NCBI GenBank assembly: GCA_012842725.1
Contig: DUSG01000001.1
Location: forward strand, 1 to 11,050
Length of the DNA: 11,050 nucleotides
Direction of reading: 5' to 3'
Origin: Clostridiales bacterium
Lineage (GTDB): Bacteria; Bacillota; Clostridia; Lutisporales; Lutisporaceae
Shown here: positions 8,201-11,050 of the stretch, piece after piece
Position numbering within the stretch: the stretch's first letter is position 1
How the letters are laid out: each line of letters opens with the position of its first letter
Program-made: the position numbers and the translations under genes
Notes under the pieces: generated by a model
What the model was told of the DNA's origin: nothing
Databases searched by the model: none
Seen by the model: the letters and a program-made list of their open reading frames with translations, nothing else

Positions 8201-9823
8201 GTAATTCTTGAAAGCAGATTTATAATAGGTACGATACTGGATGAACTCAAGAAGGAAGCTCAACAATATAGGAGTTTTGCACGAAGAACGAAACATGAAA
8301 ATCTCGCTGCAAATACTTTTATATACGAAAGACATATTAAAAGTCTGGCAAATTCTGAATTAGACATAACATCAGTGGGTATAAATGATACTGAAGAACA
8401 ACGGATAATTAAATTGGCTGAAGGTGACAAAGCAGCTTTAGCGGTTTATTATTATACGAAGATGCAGATTTGCTATCTCATGGGCAAATATGATGATGCT
8501 CTTTTGTATGCTAAAAAAGAGAAAATCTGTGAAAACTCAATTATGGGTTTTATGATATCTGTTGAAATCTGCTTTTATGAATCTCTCACCATAACGGCTT
8601 TATATGATAAGCTAGATAAGAATGATAAAAAAGAGTTGTTAATAATTCTAAAGAAAAATCGCAAGCGTATGAAAGCTTGGGCTGAGCATTGTCCTGAAAA
8701 TTACCTTCATAAGTATTTGCTTATAGAGGCAGAAATTTCAAGGATATTGGGCAATAAACAGAAAGCAATGGATTTGTATGACAAAGCCATTCAATCGGCA
8801 TATGAAAACAGTTATATTCAGAATGAAGCAATTGCCTGTGAGTTAGCAGCAGGATTTTATATGAATATAGGAAGAAATAGAATAGCCTTGACGTATATGA
8901 GTGATGCTTTAAGGTTATATAAACAGTGGGGTGCATATGCTAAAGTAGAACACCTGAAAAAATGTTATCCTGATTTACTGACAAAAATTGATAATAGTAA
9001 AGAAATAGGCAAAGACATATTATCCGATAAAATTGCAGATAATATTATACTTCCTAATACAATGGAAGAAATGCCGGAAGATAATGAGATATATAATATT
9101 CTGAATGAAATAGAATGTATAACTGAATATTCTGTTCCCGATGAGATATTTCAAAACCTGCTGGAAGCTTTAGTGAAAATCACCGGTTCCCATAGGGGTT
9201 TTTTGATACTTGAAAAGGATGACAAGCTATATATTGAAGCGGTGGCTGAGGTAGAAGGAAATACTTTTGATTTTAAAAAACCTTTGGCTTTAGAAAAATG
9301 CAATACGCTTTCGAGAAAAATTGTACGTTATGTAGCAAGGACTCTTGAATCGGTGATTATAAACAATGATAGTCAATATGGGATATTTGCAAAGGATACA
9401 TATATTGAAAAGTCAAAAGCAAAATCAATAGCCTGTGTCCCTTTGAAGCACAGAGGTATATCAGTTGGGGTTTTGTATTTGGAAAACAATTTGATGGAGG
9501 AGGTTTTTGTCGGCAGGCGCCTGGAACATCTGAAATTCTTTGCCGGCCAGATGACTTATATAAAGGCATTGGAAACTCTGTTGATAAATGAAGATATGGA
9601 TAAAAACGGGCAATTAAACATAGATGTTTTGGACAATCTTACCGAAAGAGAGATAGAAGTGCTGAGGTTAATATCCTCAGGATTGTCTAATAAGGAAATA
9701 GGTGAAAGATTGAATATGACAGTGAATACCGTAAAAACTCATATAAAGAATATATACGGAAAGCTGCAAGTGAATAGAAGAGTACAAGCTGTGGAAAAAG
9801 CAAAAAAATTAAATATTGTATAG
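5252..9823 (+). CDS. Giant regulator: kinase-like domain - AAA/STAND ATPase - helical repeats - GAF - LuxR HTH
   Basis: A 1523-aa soluble protein, probably an ATP-dependent one-component transcription regulator. Domains seen: a Ser/Thr-kinase-like domain at about 1-235, with the ATP lysine K36 (VLIKRL) and catalytic loop H126-R127-D128 with N133 (HRDINAEN), but N147 in place of the DFG aspartate (ITNFYRA) and no APE/PEQ segment before the F helix (D174, NDYYSLG); an AAA_16/STAND ATPase from about 258, with Walker A at 291-298 (GYPGVGKT) and Walker B D421-D422 (LFLDDLQWAD); TPR-like helices at about 690-1240; a GAF domain at about 1295-1440; and a LuxR-type helix-turn-helix at about 1460-1523 (LTEREIEVLRLI, NKEIGERL, VKTHIKNIYGKL). 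The kinase-ATPase-helical-GAF order is that of the cyanobacterial-type multifunctional kinases, which normally end in a histidine kinase; here that part is replaced by DNA binding, as in MalT/LAL regulators. The signal sensed and the target genes are unknown; autoregulation or control of neighbours is possible. It has its own promoter and terminator. Confidence 0.9.
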   Translation: MFSLPGYIIHNKIFDNDMIEVYKGTTVGSKTSVLIKRLKEEASNPANIQKIVHEWEITRNIEIEGILKPIKLEKYMDSYVVIMKDIGGVFLSYYIKDNVIDIKSFLDIAIQLSETLSRLHDKCIMHRDINAENILIQPDTNKVHITNFYRATLFSARNKNQKVMLEGQEYYKNDYYSLGITFFEILRKFYGSDLYDSEIPGVLWDIIKKMISDNPDERYQSSYGLIYDLKKCSYHLNCTGEIKPFQLGQADTFHNFQLPRELYGREKERVMIMDAFERACKGEGELLLVSGYPGVGKTMLINNVLKPIAIQKGYFAYGKFDQVQKNIPYAPFVNAMGNILRMIMTESKEELILWRKKMLKALGKNAAIITEMIPEAELLIGPQPPIEELNPNEAQNRFLMAFSNFIKIFAEKGHPLVLFLDDLQWADLSSLKLINHLCCDTKLNYVLLVGAYRNTEVNEEHPLSATIKEIANEGVRIENFLLSSFNKKETAGFIKGALCCSEENADMISDKLYRESCGIPLFLGQLLISLYENNILIFNREYSSWELKEEYMQEIQIPDGIAELVIEKMKNLSEKTRDILKSASCIGNSFDLDTISAICEKTPIETASLLLPAIMEGLVFQPTSNGNSETEQYEFFHDIVRQAAYFLLSPEEKKRIHVKVGRFILKNTRQEEIENKLLPILEHINRGLGLIEDPEERLKLAEYNLISGRKAKATAAYDSAKNCFKSGIELLPNNSWISHYALSYNLYLELAQCEYLIGDVLIAEELFEIIVKNTKTEIERADVHALKMLLYAGSGKFDEAVEIGISALRKFGISFAKNPGLCNNAKELLLYKWYMRNKNIKDLINLPEMKDTAQKKVAKLYISLILSTCTSHPDLYSYCIIKLGNHGLKYGNTEMTSIGFIGYAITEGSVLGNYSTGYELGKIAIEHAERYGKDYVKCIVYFTVGGLIHHWMRHGKESIQYLDHAVKYALEAGNVLIAGFSYCVILESRFIIGTILDELKKEAQQYRSFARRTKHENLAANTFIYERHIKSLANSELDITSVGINDTEEQRIIKLAEGDKAALAVYYYTKMQICYLMGKYDDALLYAKKEKICENSIMGFMISVEICFYESLTITALYDKLDKNDKKELLIILKKNRKRMKAWAEHCPENYLHKYLLIEAEISRILGNKQKAMDLYDKAIQSAYENSYIQNEAIACELAAGFYMNIGRNRIALTYMSDALRLYKQWGAYAKVEHLKKCYPDLLTKIDNSKEIGKDILSDKIADNIILPNTMEEMPEDNEIYNILNEIECITEYSVPDEIFQNLLEALVKITGSHRGFLILEKDDKLYIEAVAEVEGNTFDFKKPLALEKCNTLSRKIVRYVARTLESVIINNDSQYGIFAKDTYIEKSKAKSIACVPLKHRGISVGVLYLENNLMEEVFVGRRLEHLKFFAGQMTYIKALETLLINEDMDKNGQLNIDVLDNLTEREIEVLRLISSGLSNKEIGERLNMTVNTVKTHIKNIYGKLQVNRRVQAVEKAKKLNIV

Positions 9824-9828
9824 AACTT

Positions 9829-9856
9829 AATCACCCTTTCGGGTGATTTCTTTTTT
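9829..9856 (+). terminator. Intrinsic terminator after the large regulator gene
   Basis: AATCACCC (9829-9836) pairs perfectly with GGGTGATT (9841-9848) around the stable loop TTTC, followed by the T-rich tract TCTTTTTT to 9856. It begins 5 nt after the regulator stop codon, so the HD-GYP gene downstream should depend on its own promoter or on read-through. Confidence 0.88.
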
Positions 9857-9913
9857 ACATAATACAACTATACTATATTTAATCAACATAATACTTTAAT
9901 CAGGTGACGGAAG

Positions 9914-10960
9914 ATGAAGAGAAAATATATACATATCTACCAATGCAAGCCTGGATATATACTTGCAGATGATGCAGTTGACGAGAATGGTATTTTGATA
10001 GTTTCGAAAGGTACAATGATTAATGAGCATATCATAAAAAGGTTAATTGATTTCAGAATAAGACAAATAAGTGTTTATGACGATAAGCAAGTAGATAATA
10101 ATGAGATAAAAAAAGAACAAATTGCCCATCTTAGAAGGGATTATAAGAAAAATATCAATGTAATGAAGCAATTGATAAATGATCTGGCTGCCGGAAAAAA
10201 GTTGGATTTTGAAAAAGTAAAGTTCGTATCAGATTCGGTGTATTACAGAATAAGCACAATAACAAATTTAACTGAGTATATGAATGCGGTGAAAGACATA
10301 GATGTATATACGTACAGACATAGCATAAATGTTTCAATTTACGCTTATTTTATAGCAAAATGGCTGGGAATGGAGGAAAGCGAAATAAAGAACGTTATTA
10401 CTACAGGTATTCTACATGACATCGGAAAATCAAGGATACCTGACAGTATATTAAATAAAAGAGGTCCCCTGCTACCGGAAGAATTTGAAAAGATGAAGGA
10501 ACACGTAGAGATTGGTTACAAACTTTCATTGGATATCAAATGTATCAACGATAACATAAGAGAAGGGGTACTTATGCATCATGAGAATGTGGATGGCAGT
10601 GGATATCCCTATAGTCTAAAAGGAGACAAGATAAATCTGTATGCCAAAATAATATCAGTTGCAGATGTTTATGATGCATTAACTTCAGAAAGGGTTTATA
10701 AGAAAAGAAATACACCTTTTGATGCTTTTAAAGAGATTATTAAAATGGGATATAGTAAGTTTGATCCTAAAATATTAACGACATTTTTGACTAATATATA
10801 CGTATATTATATTGGTTCTATGGTGAAAATGAATAATGGGCAGATTGGACAAGTTGTTTTTGTTTCTCCGCTTAGGATTACGGCTCCTATAGTATCTGTT
10901 GGCGGACGATGCATAGATTTGTCAGAAAAAAAGTATTTTCGAATTGACGAAATGCTGTAG
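9914..10960 (+). CDS. HD-GYP domain protein, probable cyclic-di-GMP phosphodiesterase
   Basis: A 348-aa cytoplasmic protein with no membrane segment. Seen: a short N-terminal module at about 1-60 (KPGYILADDAV, GILIVSKGTMI) of the kind often found before clostridial HD-GYP domains, a charged helical linker, then the HD-GYP domain at about 125-295. The metal and signature residues are complete: H136 (RHSINVS), H168-D169 with K172 (HDIGK), H197 (EHVEIG), H222-H223-E224 and the GYP loop 230-232 (HHENVDGSGYP), and VADVYDALTSER. A small beta-rich tail at about 297-348 (GSMVKMNNGQIGQVV) follows. Such proteins hydrolyse c-di-GMP to pGpG or GMP and so lower this signal, which governs motility and surface attachment. 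Activity is likely since no key residue is missing, but not proven; some HD-GYP proteins hydrolyse other cyclic dinucleotides. AGGTGA at 9902-9907 supports the start. The 57-nt gap after the upstream terminator holds a TATACT (9869-9874) without a clear -35. Confidence 0.92.
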   Translation: MKRKYIHIYQCKPGYILADDAVDENGILIVSKGTMINEHIIKRLIDFRIRQISVYDDKQVDNNEIKKEQIAHLRRDYKKNINVMKQLINDLAAGKKLDFEKVKFVSDSVYYRISTITNLTEYMNAVKDIDVYTYRHSINVSIYAYFIAKWLGMEESEIKNVITTGILHDIGKSRIPDSILNKRGPLLPEEFEKMKEHVEIGYKLSLDIKCINDNIREGVLMHHENVDGSGYPYSLKGDKINLYAKIISVADVYDALTSERVYKKRNTPFDAFKEIIKMGYSKFDPKILTTFLTNIYVYYIGSMVKMNNGQIGQVVFVSPLRITAPIVSVGGRCIDLSEKKYFRIDEML

Positions 10961-10997
10961 TATAAATGATCAGGTATGTGAAGATAGGTGAAATGAT

Positions 10998-11050
10998 ATG
11001 AAAGAAAGGTTTTATAGATTTATACCTGTTACATTAATCATGATAAATTC
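10998..11050 (+). CDS. Start of a further gene, cut by the window end
   Basis: ATG 10998 opens a frame with no stop to the window end, encoding MKERFYRFIPVTLIMIN. AGGTGA at 10986-10991 lies 6 nt upstream, a good ribosome site of the same form as that of the HD-GYP gene. The basic start followed by a hydrophobic stretch suggests a signal peptide or membrane anchor. It starts 37 nt after the HD-GYP stop with no terminator between, so the two are likely co-transcribed. The family cannot be named from 17 residues. An ATG at 10993 is followed at once by a stop and is not used. Confidence 0.6.
   Translation, partial: MKERFYRFIPVTLIMIN

Noticed and set aside
7183..8936. Several minus-strand open frames inside the large regulator gene
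   Set aside because: Shadows of the + strand reading frame; no ribosome sites, no recognisable domains, and the + strand protein is continuous and well conserved through them.
9857..9913. Possible promoter for the HD-GYP gene using TATACT at 9869-9874
   Set aside because: No acceptable -35 box at 16-18 bp; the region is simply AT-rich, so I did not call a promoter.

Overview
The window is AT-rich chromosomal DNA of a Gram-positive, clostridial type. The signs are strong AGGAGG-like ribosome binding sites, sigma-A-type promoters (TTGACA with TATACT or TATAAA), compact intrinsic terminators, and a chemoreceptor and HD-GYP protein that both look clostridial. A free-living, motile anaerobe of the Ruminiclostridium/Acetivibrio kind would fit, but that placement is inference. 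All genes are on the + strand. I see no mobile element, CRISPR array, tRNA or rRNA.

Layout: (1) 20-2212, a membrane chemoreceptor (dCache - HAMP - MCP signalling domain) with an unusual Ser/Ala- and Asn/Asp-rich repeat insert in its sensor domain. (2) 2213-2525, a gap that is not empty: a good promoter at 2247-2276 is followed by stacked hairpins and a strong intrinsic terminator ending at 2429, so it encodes either an attenuated leader or a small RNA. (3) 2526-5002, a two-gene operon: an L-Ala-D/L-Glu (dipeptide) epimerase and a cytoplasmic transglutaminase-like protein, 17 nt apart, plausibly for recycling cell-wall peptides. (4) 5003-5251, an operon terminator that overlaps a strong promoter, then a leader of about 195 nt carrying a nested inverted repeat. 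(5) 5252-9823, a giant (1523 aa) regulator: degenerate Ser/Thr-kinase-like domain - AAA/STAND ATPase - helical repeats - GAF - LuxR-type DNA-binding domain, closed by a terminator. (6) 9914-10960, an HD-GYP protein, a likely cyclic-di-GMP phosphodiesterase. (7) 10998 to the window end, the first 17 codons of another gene.

The common theme is sensing and signalling: a chemoreceptor, a large ATP-dependent one-component transcription regulator and a c-di-GMP hydrolase surround a small catabolic operon for murein peptides. Nothing in the sequence proves that these parts form one circuit; separate terminators argue that most are independent transcription units. The most noteworthy points are the regulator, whose kinase-like module has lost key catalytic and activation-segment residues and whose output is a LuxR helix-turn-helix rather than the histidine kinase usual for this architecture, and the structured RNA upstream of the epimerase.
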